Shown here: one piece after another, positions 9,010-16,463 of the stretch
Layout: each line of letters begins with the position of its first letter
How positions within the stretch are numbered: the first letter of the stretch is position 1
Source: Nocardia sp. SYP-A9097
GTDB taxonomy: Bacteria; Actinomycetota; Actinomycetes; Mycobacteriales; Mycobacteriaceae
Assembly: GCF_009649815.1 (NCBI RefSeq)
Contig: NZ_WJIC01000029.1
Location: 16,636-80,635, forward strand
Direction of reading: 5' to 3'
Length of the DNA stretch: 64,000 nucleotides
Notes under the pieces: model-generated
What the model was told of the DNA's origin: nothing
The model's database searches: none
What the model saw: the letters and a program-made list of their open reading frames with translations, nothing else
Made by a program: the position numbers and the translations under genes

Positions 9010-9384
9010 CTACTGAGCCCAGGGCGGGCTGACGCGATCGCCGCCGGGGGCCTGGGCGTACGCGCCGACCGGCAGCACCGCCACCGCCTCGAACGGCTCA
9101 TCGCCCGGGACGCTCAGGTGAAAGACGGTGTGCGCGGGGATGACCAGGGCGTCCCCGGCGCAAAGCTCGCCGGTCTCGCCGTCGATGATCACCTGCGCCC
9201 GCCCGGAAAGCGCGATGAAGATCTCCTCACGCGACACCGCGTGTGCGTGACCGGGATTGCCCGCTTCGAGGGTGAATCGCCACACGCTGTTCTCGCTGGA
9301 GCCCCGGCTGGGAGCGGCCAATCCGACGGCGGTCATGAGGGGGGCCCGGAAGGTGGGTGCGTCGGCGGATTTGATGAGTGGCAT
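9010..9384 (-). CDS. cupin-domain protein (second of a tandem pair)
   Basis: 124 aa. Cupin motif 1 has HAHAVSREEIFIALSGRAQV, with both motif-1 His and Glu. Motif 2 is GDALVIPAHTVFHLSV, with the motif-2 His. It keeps more of the metal ligands than its duplicate and is the better enzyme candidate. It is the first gene of a two-cistron unit transcribed away from a MarR gene, a layout usual for repressor-controlled detoxification genes. Confidence 0.87.
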   Translation of the reverse strand: MPLIKSADAPTFRAPLMTAVGLAAPSRGSSENSVWRFTLEAGNPGHAHAVSREEIFIALSGRAQVIIDGETGELCAGDALVIPAHTVFHLSVPGDEPFEAVAVLPVGAYAQAPGGDRVSPPWAQ

Positions 9385-9399
9385 GCTCTACTCCTGATA

Positions 9400-9442
9400 T
9401 TCAACCAAGGTGTTCAACTGTGGTGTACAACTTGAGTTGAAC
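9400..9442. promoter_or_regulatory. repeated TTCAAC/GTTGAA elements between cupin and marR genes
   Basis: In the divergent gap the hexamer TTCAAC occurs at 9400-9405 and 9413-9418, a variant TACAAC at 9426-9431, and the complement GTTGAA at 9436-9441. GTTCAAC (9412-9418) and GTTGAAC (9436-9442) form a perfect interrupted palindrome. This is a likely MarR operator covering both promoters; inferred from symmetry and position. Confidence 0.65.
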
Positions 9443-9466
9443 ATATTGGAGCGAAGGGAGTCAAGT

Positions 9467-9913
9467 ATGGATTTCGGCGTACTGCTCGGGCAGGCCTACC
9501 AGGGGTTCGTGCAGGAGTTGCACGCACACCTGGCCGGGCACGGACATCAGGTGCTGGGCGCGTCGTACGGGTACGTGCTGCGCACACTCGCGGACAACGC
9601 GCTCACCGCGAGCCAATTGGGCGAGCACCTGGGGATTACCGCGCAGGGTGCGGCCAAGGTGGTGGATGAGATGGTCCGGCAGGGTTATATCGAGCGCCGC
9701 GCCGACCCGAATGACAAGCGTGCCAAACTGCTGCATCTGTCCGAGCGCGGGCGCGACATGCTCGACACCGTCCGGACCTTCCACGCGGACTACGAGCGGA
9801 GATTGACCGCACGGGTGGGCGCGGATCAGATCGCCGCCGTGCGGGCGGTGCTCGGCGAGATCATCGACACCGCAACCGATTCCACTACCGCACGCGCCTT
9901 CCGGCCGCTGTGA
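9467..9913 (+). CDS. MarR-family transcriptional regulator
   Basis: 148 aa. It has the winged-helix MarR arrangement: LTASQLGEHLGITAQGAAKV as the HTH, then wing RRADPNDKRAKLLHLSERGR with the conserved DxRxK/L-type motif. The start at ATG 9467 is favoured by GAAGGGAG upstream and by giving the family's usual length. It is divergent from the cupin pair and probably autoregulates and represses them through the palindromic repeats between them. Confidence 0.9.
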   Translation: MDFGVLLGQAYQGFVQELHAHLAGHGHQVLGASYGYVLRTLADNALTASQLGEHLGITAQGAAKVVDEMVRQGYIERRADPNDKRAKLLHLSERGRDMLDTVRTFHADYERRLTARVGADQIAAVRAVLGEIIDTATDSTTARAFRPL

Positions 9914-9915
9914 GC

Positions 9916-10002
9916 GTGTCCCTCGTGAATCCGCGCTATTACGTCTGGGCGAACAACGGGGAAGACGAGAATGACTGCGATGATCTCGACCCGGCCGAGT
10001 AG
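9916..10002 (+). CDS. possible acidic micro-ORF downstream of marR
   Basis: A 28-codon frame (GTG start) beginning 3 bases after the marR stop. The C-terminal part is strikingly acidic (NGEDENDCDDLDPAE). No Shine-Dalgarno apart from the marR coding sequence itself, so expression would depend on coupling. It could equally be the tail of a lost gene. Low confidence. Confidence 0.25.
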   Translation: MSLVNPRYYVWANNGEDENDCDDLDPAE

Positions 10003-10181
10003 CCGCGGCCATACCTGAATTTCGCAAAATTCGCACTCTCATGCCGCGAGTCGCGCGGTTCGAAGCGGCCACTCGGCGGACTCGAAGATCAACGTGCCGA
10101 GATCATTTCGGCCTTGGCGACGCACGCTCTTGCCGATGAGTGTGTCAACAGCCGTCAGAGACCCGGTCCGTCAGCACCGCA

Positions 10182-10673
10182 CTATTCAGCGCAAGTCCAG
10201 ACGCGGTACAGAGCCTCGCCACCGTCGCTCCAGCCCTGTCCGGTCAATCGCACCATCATCTCGAAGACATAGTCCTCACTCAGAGGTTCCGGCGCCGAGT
10301 CTTCCTCGGGAATCCGTTCCCCGCTCTCATCGACGACCTCCCCCTCCGCAAAGACGATTCGACGCAGAGGCGCTCCGTCGACGTACCAGGCGAATCCGTG
10401 CACCGTGGAAGCGCTGTTGGTCACCCATGCCAGAGCTCGACCCCTATCTGAAATCTCCTGCACCGCATCATCGTTGAAGCTCACCCGGAATTGAGGGTCA
10501 GCGATGAAGGTCCACCCGCCGACTACGGCCATCCCGTAGTCGCAGGGACGCTCATACACAGTGTCTACGTCGACGGTCTCGCTCGCGTCGCGTGGCCGAC
10601 CTGGAAGTCGAGCCGGATCCACCGATCCTTCGACAATCAACCCGTTCATTTTCCAGCCCACGCCGAACTCCAT
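10182..10673 (-). CDS. hypothetical protein
   Basis: 163 aa, soluble, acidic C-terminal half, no family recognised. It alternates short strands and turns (MAVVGGWTFIADP, VSFNDDAVQEISDRGRALAW, HGFAWYVDGAPLRRIVFAEG). That pattern resembles actinobacterial orphan proteins that appear in variable, possibly polymorphic-toxin or immunity-type regions, but no motif proves this. Confidence 0.6.
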   Translation of the reverse strand: MEFGVGWKMNGLIVEGSVDPARLPGRPRDASETVDVDTVYERPCDYGMAVVGGWTFIADPQFRVSFNDDAVQEISDRGRALAWVTNSASTVHGFAWYVDGAPLRRIVFAEGEVVDESGERIPEEDSAPEPLSEDYVFEMMVRLTGQGWSDGGEALYRVWTCAE

Positions 10674-10835
10674 TCCCGCCCATCGTGATCAACAGCGAGG
10701 CGAACCATAGCTGCCCGACACGGTCGCGGGCAGCACAAGGCGCGAGGTGGACAGAACAACGCACTCAGCAGCCGCATAGTGCGTGCAAGGACCTGTACGC
10801 GGGCGGGAGGGTCGATGCCGCAATTGCGGTGTCTG

Positions 10836-11423
10836 TCAGCTGGATACAGCCCTGATCTGTGCAGCGACGTGAGTGGGATTGACGGGGCGTGTGGTGTCGA
10901 CGATGAGGGTGGGTGCCACCCCGAGCGGAGTGGCGTGGGTTGCCCAGTTGTTCCAGTGTTGGGCCAAGCGTTGCTCGTCCTGGTAAAGGGCAGGCCGCTG
11001 ACGGGACGCGTAGCGTGCTTTCGCAATTTCGGCGGGGACCTCGCACCAGATCTCGACGACACGGCGAGTGCCTGTCCGCTCGATGCCCGCCTGTGCGAAG
11101 GCGAGATCACGTGGCTTGAACCACCAGGAATCGATGACCAAGTCGACCGGTGATGTCTGAGCCAGGCTCCATATCGTGTCCATGGCGATCCCGCCGAGTT
11201 CCGGTATCCCGGCGGCGTTTTCGAGGCAGCCGGCCAACGCCTCCTTGATGGTGTCTTTGGACAGGAACCAGGCGTTCATGGTTCGGGCCACCGCGGTGCC
11301 CAGGGTGGTCTTGCCTGAGCCGGGAAATCCGTTCACCAATACGAGAATTGGGCGACGGCCTTCGCGCAGTTGCGCGCCGCCTAGGCGGACTTCAGCAGGC
11401 GCGCGGCGGGCGGAGGAATTCAC
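10836..11423 (-). CDS. P-loop NTPase / small-molecule kinase-like protein
   Basis: 195 aa. Walker A GFPGSGKTT at about residues 33-41 is followed by a helix and FLSKDTIKEALAG, as in zeta-toxin, AAA_33 and gluconate/shikimate-kinase-like phosphotransferases. Later EIWCEVPAEIAKARYASR fits the lid/Arg region of nucleoside-type kinases. The substrate is unknown. Its start overlaps the end of the DUF397 gene by 32 bases, so it is the last gene of an XRE-DUF397-kinase operon. Confidence 0.8.
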   Translation of the reverse strand: MNSSARRAPAEVRLGGAQLREGRRPILVLVNGFPGSGKTTLGTAVARTMNAWFLSKDTIKEALAGCLENAAGIPELGGIAMDTIWSLAQTSPVDLVIDSWWFKPRDLAFAQAGIERTGTRRVVEIWCEVPAEIAKARYASRQRPALYQDEQRLAQHWNNWATHATPLGVAPTLIVDTTRPVNPTHVAAQIRAVSS

Positions 11424-11610
11424 CGTCGATGAGCCCGGTCGTGAAGGCAGACCATTCGGCAGGGGCGAAGGTCAGTGCTGGGCCGGTGGGGTTCTTCGAG
11501 TCACGGACGCCGACCCTGCCACCCTCAAGCCAGGCGACTTCCACACATTCCGAGCCCCCCTGGCTGTGGGTGCTCTTGAACCACACGACGTCGTCAGCGT
11601 TCACGTTCAC
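11392..11610 (-). CDS. DUF397 domain protein
   Basis: 72 aa with the full DUF397 signature: WFKSTHSQGGSECVEVAW, GGRVGVRDSKNPTGPALTF, then EWSAFTTGL. DUF397 proteins are small actinobacterial partners of XRE/DUF5753 regulators. The GTG start overlaps the XRE stop by 4 bases. The pair resembles bld-type regulator/partner couples with antisigma-like or toxin-antitoxin-like behaviour; which applies here is not shown. Confidence 0.9.
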   Translation of the reverse strand: MNVNADDVVWFKSTHSQGGSECVEVAWLEGGRVGVRDSKNPTGPALTFAPAEWSAFTTGLIDGEFLRPPRAC

Positions 11611-12488
11611 GATTGGTACTCCTTTGCTATGTGCCGCAACAATGCTCGGCTGTCCACCTGGTTCAGCGAAGCATCGTGCAATGCGGTGGATACCGCACGA
11701 TAGCGCTCCACGTTGGCCGGTTTCTGCAAGTAGATGTTCGCGGTGATGACGCTCTCGATGTAGACGACGGTGGGTTCCACCGCGCGCCCTCTGCCATCGC
11801 GCCGGAAGTCGAGGATGACGAACGGACCTGGCAGCAGACCCATCGGTATGCCTGCGGTGAACGGCAGTATCCGCACCTCGACATTGGGCCAGCTGCTCGC
11901 ATCTGCCAAGTGCCACAGTTGGTTTGCCATGACATTCGTGTCGCCGACGGCGCGCCGTAGCGCACTTTCGTGGAGCACGACGTCGAGCCCGACCGGTTCG
12001 GTCTTTCGTTTGATGATCGTTTGCCGCCGCGTCCGCAATTCCACCCGGCGGTCGATATCTCGGTCTGACTCATCGGGAAAGTAGTTCCGGATCATCGTCC
12101 GGGCGTAGTCAGCCGTCTGCATCAGTCCGGGAACGAGTTCCTGATACGAAATCAGCTGCTGCGCTGCGGCTTCCAGTTCGACGTAATCATCGAAGTTGCC
12201 GGGCAGCAGGTCGTTGTATTCCTGGTACCACGTCTTGACCGCCGCCTGTTCTGCCAGGCTCTTCAGCGCTGAGGTCTCCTCAGCGGACCGCTCGTAGATC
12301 TCACACAGGTGCCCGATGATGCGGATGCGCACCTTATCGGCCGTACCCTTCTCGAGCCGATGCAGAGTGGTCGTGCCGATCTCGACGAGTTTGGCCGCCT
12401 GAGCCATCGTCAGGCCGATCTCGTCCCGGTACTGACGGAGAAATCGCCCGAGTTGCCGCCGGGGCAGGGTGCTGTCTTCGTCGGCCAT
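11607..12488 (-). CDS. XRE-family helix-turn-helix regulator with DUF5753 domain
   Basis: 293 aa. The N-terminal Cro/cI-type HTH runs about 10-70 (RFLRQYRDEIGLTMAQAAKL, then TTTLHRLEKGTA). Residues 95-285 form the DUF5753 domain: YQELVPGLMQTADYARTMIR, a central VVLHESALRRAVG, and late PFTAGIP plus VYIESVITANIYLQ. First gene of the operon with DUF397 and the P-loop kinase, divergent from the 112-aa/39-aa pair. Confidence 0.93.
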   Translation of the reverse strand: MADEDSTLPRRQLGRFLRQYRDEIGLTMAQAAKLVEIGTTTLHRLEKGTADKVRIRIIGHLCEIYERSAEETSALKSLAEQAAVKTWYQEYNDLLPGNFDDYVELEAAAQQLISYQELVPGLMQTADYARTMIRNYFPDESDRDIDRRVELRTRRQTIIKRKTEPVGLDVVLHESALRRAVGDTNVMANQLWHLADASSWPNVEVRILPFTAGIPMGLLPGPFVILDFRRDGRGRAVEPTVVYIESVITANIYLQKPANVERYRAVSTALHDASLNQVDSRALLRHIAKEYQS

Positions 12489-12713
12489 CGTTGTTACCCC
12501 CTGGTAGACGGAATGATTCGACGGCAGGAGTGGAATCAGTTTGGCACCGTTTGCGGAAACGCTGCTGGGAAAACATGAAATCTCCGATGGAAATCCGCAA
12601 TCGCATTGCGGACGTTCGGCGGCAGTGCCTGTCGTTGTGAGTACGACGGCAGCGGGTACAGGCGGAGCACCTCTCCCCTCCCCCGCGCCCTGGAATCACG
12701 GGAGGTTTCAGCA

Positions 12714-13052
12714 ATGTTCGATCTTCCCCACCCGGCGTCCACACAGGACAGGGATCCGCTGCGCGAGAACGAGATCCGCGTTCTGGTCGACGTGATCGAG
12801 GCGGTCGAAAATCGGCTGCGGCAGCTCGAAGCTTCCGACAGCGCACTCGTCACGCCTCGTCCGCAGGCTTACGCGATCATCGTCTACGCCGTAATCGCGA
12901 GCGCGCGGGCAACCGGACACTACGGACCCGGAAGTCTGGTCCACGCACCGCTGTTGGATGCGATCCTCACGGGCGCCGACGCAACCCCTTGGGACACAGC
13001 GGTCTTCGCCGCGCTCATACAGTGCATGCGCACTGCAGAATACGGGAGGTGA
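12714..13052 (+). CDS. hypothetical protein (actinobacterial, next to XRE/DUF397 locus)
   Basis: 112 aa. Residues 15-45 are a charged amphipathic helix (ENEIRVLVDVIEAVENRLRQ). The rest is Ala-rich and helical. No family recognised. The ATG at 12714 is preceded by GGGAGG (12699-12704) at a good distance. It is divergent from the XRE operon. Its stop lies inside the Shine-Dalgarno of the next, 39-codon ORF, so the two are probably translated together. Confidence 0.65.
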   Translation: MFDLPHPASTQDRDPLRENEIRVLVDVIEAVENRLRQLEASDSALVTPRPQAYAIIVYAVIASARATGHYGPGSLVHAPLLDAILTGADATPWDTAVFAALIQCMRTAEYGR

Positions 13053-13055
13053 ATC

Positions 13056-13175
13056 ATGGACATCGGTCTGTGGATGCTGAGCGTTATTGCCGTGGCCGCC
13101 ACCAGCTTTCGGGTTGGTGGGTGGTGGACGACCGCAGCGACATATGGACGACATGGGGTGGGCAACCATTACTGA
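13056..13175 (+). CDS. 39-aa membrane peptide with strong ribosome-binding site
   Basis: The sequence starts MDIGLWMLSVIAVAATSF, one hydrophobic helix, followed by a Gly/Trp and basic tail. GGGAGGTGA sits 4 to 6 bases before the ATG and contains the stop codon of the upstream gene, a tight coupling design. Single-helix peptides near XRE/DUF397 loci could be regulators or type I-like toxins; no homology is claimed. Ends 20 bases before a convergent gene. Confidence 0.6.
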   Translation: MDIGLWMLSVIAVAATSFRVGGWWTTAATYGRHGVGNHY

Positions 13176-13194
13176 ACACCCTTGGTCAAATGAC

Positions 13195-14610
13195 CTAGTG
13201 CCGCTGGTGGTTCAGCGCCAGCTGTGCGGCGTTGGCCCCGCACATGCCGTGGGCACCGGGGCCGGGCGGGGTGGCGGCGGAGCAGAGGTACATGCCGGGG
13301 ATGCCGATCGTGTAGGGGGACAGGGTGATTCGCGGGCCGAAAACGAGTTGGGGGATGTCCTTCGAGCCCGTCATGATGTCGCCGCCGGTGAAATTGGGGT
13401 TGTGGGTGGCCAATTCGGTGGTGCTGCGGACCATTCGGCCGATGATGTGGTCGCGGAAGCCGGGGGCGAATTGTTCGATTCGGCTGGTGATCGCCTCGGT
13501 GGCGTCGCCGGTGAAACCGTTCGGTACGTGGGCGTAGGCCCAGATCGGGTGGATGTCTCCGGCGGAGCGTTGCGGATCGGCCAGGTATTGCTGTCCGACC
13601 AGCACGAAGGGGCGTTCGGGCAGCCGCCCGGCGTGAATGTCACGTTCGGCGGCGGCGAGTTCCCGGTAGGGTCCGGCGAGGTGCACCGTTCCGGCGCGGC
13701 GGGCCGCCGGGTTGGTCCAGGGGATGCCGTCCGCGACCGCGAAATCGACTTTGAACGCGCCGGGTCCTCGGCGAAAGTTCTGGTAGGCGTGTGCGATTCG
13801 CGCGGGCAGCCGGTCGCCGAGGATGGCGGCGACCGCTTCGGGGGCCAGGTCGAACATGGTGATATCGGCGGGTGGCAACTGGGTGACGGTTTCGATCCGC
13901 ACCCCGGTTTCGATCTTGCCGCCGAGATCGGCCAGCAGCGCCGCCAGCGCCCGGGTGATGGCCTGCGATCCACCGGCGGCGACGGGCCAGCCGTAGCGAT
14001 GGCCCGCGGTCAGGATGCCCATTCCGATGGCGGAGGTCATCGGCAGGTGCAGCGGCCGGAAGGCATGTGCGGCAACGCCACCGAACAGTGCGCGGGCCTC
14101 CTCGGTCCGGAAGATCCGGGCCAGCGCGGACGCGGGCAGCGGGGTCGGGGCACCGAACCGGGCCAGGGTGAGCGGATGGCGTGGTACGCGCAGCAGTGGT
14201 TGCAGGATGTCCTGCGCGAGTGCGTCGTAGCGCTGAGATGGCTTGTCGAACAGCAGTTTCCACTGTCGGCCGTCTCGCCCCAGACCCTCGGTGGTGCGTT
14301 CGACCGATCGATACAGCACTCCGGCGCGCCCGTCCTCGAGGGGATGCACACAGTCGATTTCCGGTGTGCGCCAGGACAACCCGTAGTTCTCCAGGCCCAG
14401 CTCCGCGAGGAACGGCGACCCCACCGCCATGGGGTGCACCGCCGAGCATTGATCGTGCAGCAGTCCCGGCACGATCCCCTCGACGGTGCGGGTGCCGCCG
14501 CCGATCTCATCATCGGCCTCTAGGAGAGTGACCCGCACGCCCGCGCGGGCCAGGGTCACCGCGGCGGCGAGTCCATTGGGCCCGCCGCCGACGACGGTCG
14601 CGGTGGTCAT
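13195..14610 (-). CDS. FAD-dependent oxidoreductase, phytoene-desaturase-like
   Basis: 471 aa. The N-terminal Rossmann motif VVGGGPNGLAAAVTLARAG, with LLEADDEIGGGTRT closing the FAD-binding beta-alpha-beta unit, places it among the CrtI/NAD(P)-FAD amine-oxidase-like proteins. The C-terminal GMYLCSAATPPGPGAHGMCG is the usual second FAD contact. No carotenoid genes are near, so a desaturase acting on a lipid is more likely. Its ATG overlaps the stop of the DUF3556 gene by 4 bases. Confidence 0.85.
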   Translation of the reverse strand: MTTATVVGGGPNGLAAAVTLARAGVRVTLLEADDEIGGGTRTVEGIVPGLLHDQCSAVHPMAVGSPFLAELGLENYGLSWRTPEIDCVHPLEDGRAGVLYRSVERTTEGLGRDGRQWKLLFDKPSQRYDALAQDILQPLLRVPRHPLTLARFGAPTPLPASALARIFRTEEARALFGGVAAHAFRPLHLPMTSAIGMGILTAGHRYGWPVAAGGSQAITRALAALLADLGGKIETGVRIETVTQLPPADITMFDLAPEAVAAILGDRLPARIAHAYQNFRRGPGAFKVDFAVADGIPWTNPAARRAGTVHLAGPYRELAAAERDIHAGRLPERPFVLVGQQYLADPQRSAGDIHPIWAYAHVPNGFTGDATEAITSRIEQFAPGFRDHIIGRMVRSTTELATHNPNFTGGDIMTGSKDIPQLVFGPRITLSPYTIGIPGMYLCSAATPPGPGAHGMCGANAAQLALNHQRH

Positions 14611-16427
14611 GCCAGCGCTCCGCGTTCATGGTTCTGCTCGTCGCGAATCTCGATGTGGCGGACCGGTTTCGGGTCGGACGCGGTCCAGGTGACCGTCAGC
14701 GGGATGGGTCCGTTCGGCAGCCAGGGCTGTTCGGCGACGGCATCGGCCACGACCCAGGTGCCGCGTTCGATCACCCCGAGGGCCGCGTCGATGACCTGAT
14801 AGTGCTGCACCTTGCTCCCCCAGCCCTGCGATTCGACCCAGACGATGACCGCCTCACCGGGCTCGAAGCGGGCCTCGCGCTGGACGGCGGCCACGAAGTC
14901 CGCATTGTGCAGGTGTCCGTCGCCGAAATTGAAGCCGATCAACGAATTGCAGAGGAATTCGCCCTCGCGCACGGTGCGGGTGTCGATATCGGGCAGGGTG
15001 CGCAAAAGTACGGAGAAGAGTCCGCGGCCTTGGCTGTGCATGGTGCGCCATGCGATCACCTGCTGCATGGTGACCTCGGCCCACTGCGGTTCGTAACCGA
15101 ATTCGATGAATTGGTCGACCTGGTTCTTGGCGGTGCGCGTCACCCGATCCAGTTTGCCCTCCACGCCCGGCGCGAACGCCCATACGGCCGAGGCCCAGTT
15201 GCCCGCGTACTGCCGCATGGAGGGCAGGAACGACACTTTGTCGGGCCGGAAATTGCCCAGGATCGGGAAGAACAGCAGTCCCGCGAGGAGCGCGGCGGCC
15301 AGCCAGGGCGAGGAGATATCGAACAGGCCGTAGCCATTCTGGTTCGGGAAGCCGAGGAACAGGAATATCGACGCGTAGGCGAAGAGCACATTCCATTCGA
15401 GGGGCACCGCGAGCGGGAAGGTCGAGACGATGAACAGGTGGAAGATCACCATTACCGCGACCGCCGCCACGCTGAGCCAATGGTTATGGGAGAACAGCAG
15501 CACCAGCGGCACGATCACCTCGACGGTGGTCCCGCCGATATGCGCCATCAGATCCGCGATCCGGGACGGCCGCAGATCACGCGGGAAGTCGCGATAATGC
15601 GCGCGTTTGACCCATCCGAACGGCACCAAGGGACTGTTGCTCACCATGGGCGGCACCACCAGCGAGAAGTGCTTACCGAATTTCGATACGCCCGCACCCA
15701 CCCAGACCACGACGATCAGCAGTTTCAACGCGATGATCATGTCCACGAACGGCAGCACCGCGAAGAAGAACAGCGCGGGAAGATACTGTTCACCGCGCGC
15801 GGCCAGGAATATCGTCTTATCCCGCAGCCCATTCAGAATGAGCAGCACGATCGGTGCGATCAGCAGCGCCGGATTCACCAGGCCGGAGGTATTGCCCGGG
15901 ACCGCCGCCGAGAGCGAATCACTGTGCACGCCAGGCGAGAACAGGGCCACGGCGACCGAAATCAGCAGCGCCGCATACAGTCCGATATCGAACCAGCCGC
16001 GTCGATCCCCCGCGGTGAACGGCACCCATTTCCAGGGCCGCAGCCGAATCGTCCGCGGCCGCGCCCAGAACAGGATGCCACCGGTCATCGGTTTCACCTT
16101 GCCCGCCAACGGCCCCCACGATCCGGCGATCCCGATGCTCTCCAGCAGTACGGTCCACAGAATCGCCTTCTGATAGACGATGGGCTGATTCCACCATTGG
16201 CTCACATGCCAGAACGCGGGCAATTGCGAGGTCGCGGTGGCGATGATGATGCCACCCAACGCGTACAGCACGATCAGTTTCGCGATGTAGATCGTGTGCA
16301 CCATGCGCGGTGAGCCGAAGCCGTGTTCGGCCCAGTTCACCGCGAGAATTCGCATGCGCTCCATGAGCGGCAGCCGCAGGAACGACTCCGGTTCGACGGC
16401 GGGCAGATCGGGTGTGGTGAATCCCAT
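14607..16427 (-). CDS. DUF3556 transmembrane protein
   Basis: 606 aa. The opening (MGFTTPDLPAVEPESFLRLP, then MERMRILAVNWAEHGFG) and size fit the DUF3556 membrane family known from mycobacteria and relatives, no enzyme activity assigned. About eight to ten hydrophobic helices lie between residues 45 and 400. The last ~200 residues are soluble and strand-rich. Middle gene of a coupled trio with the acyl-CoA synthetase upstream and the FAD oxidoreductase downstream; the context suggests membrane-linked modification of a fatty acid or lipid. Confidence 0.85.
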   Translation of the reverse strand: MGFTTPDLPAVEPESFLRLPLMERMRILAVNWAEHGFGSPRMVHTIYIAKLIVLYALGGIIIATATSQLPAFWHVSQWWNQPIVYQKAILWTVLLESIGIAGSWGPLAGKVKPMTGGILFWARPRTIRLRPWKWVPFTAGDRRGWFDIGLYAALLISVAVALFSPGVHSDSLSAAVPGNTSGLVNPALLIAPIVLLILNGLRDKTIFLAARGEQYLPALFFFAVLPFVDMIIALKLLIVVVWVGAGVSKFGKHFSLVVPPMVSNSPLVPFGWVKRAHYRDFPRDLRPSRIADLMAHIGGTTVEVIVPLVLLFSHNHWLSVAAVAVMVIFHLFIVSTFPLAVPLEWNVLFAYASIFLFLGFPNQNGYGLFDISSPWLAAALLAGLLFFPILGNFRPDKVSFLPSMRQYAGNWASAVWAFAPGVEGKLDRVTRTAKNQVDQFIEFGYEPQWAEVTMQQVIAWRTMHSQGRGLFSVLLRTLPDIDTRTVREGEFLCNSLIGFNFGDGHLHNADFVAAVQREARFEPGEAVIVWVESQGWGSKVQHYQVIDAALGVIERGTWVVADAVAEQPWLPNGPIPLTVTWTASDPKPVRHIEIRDEQNHERGALA

Positions 16428-16463
16428 GATGTTTCACTCCTTGCCGGTGAGAAATGCTGTGGT

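Noticed and set aside
14628..16313. 561-codon plus-strand ORF
   Set aside because: Mirror frame of the DUF3556 gene, rich in His/Arg/Gln/Glu, no start signal.
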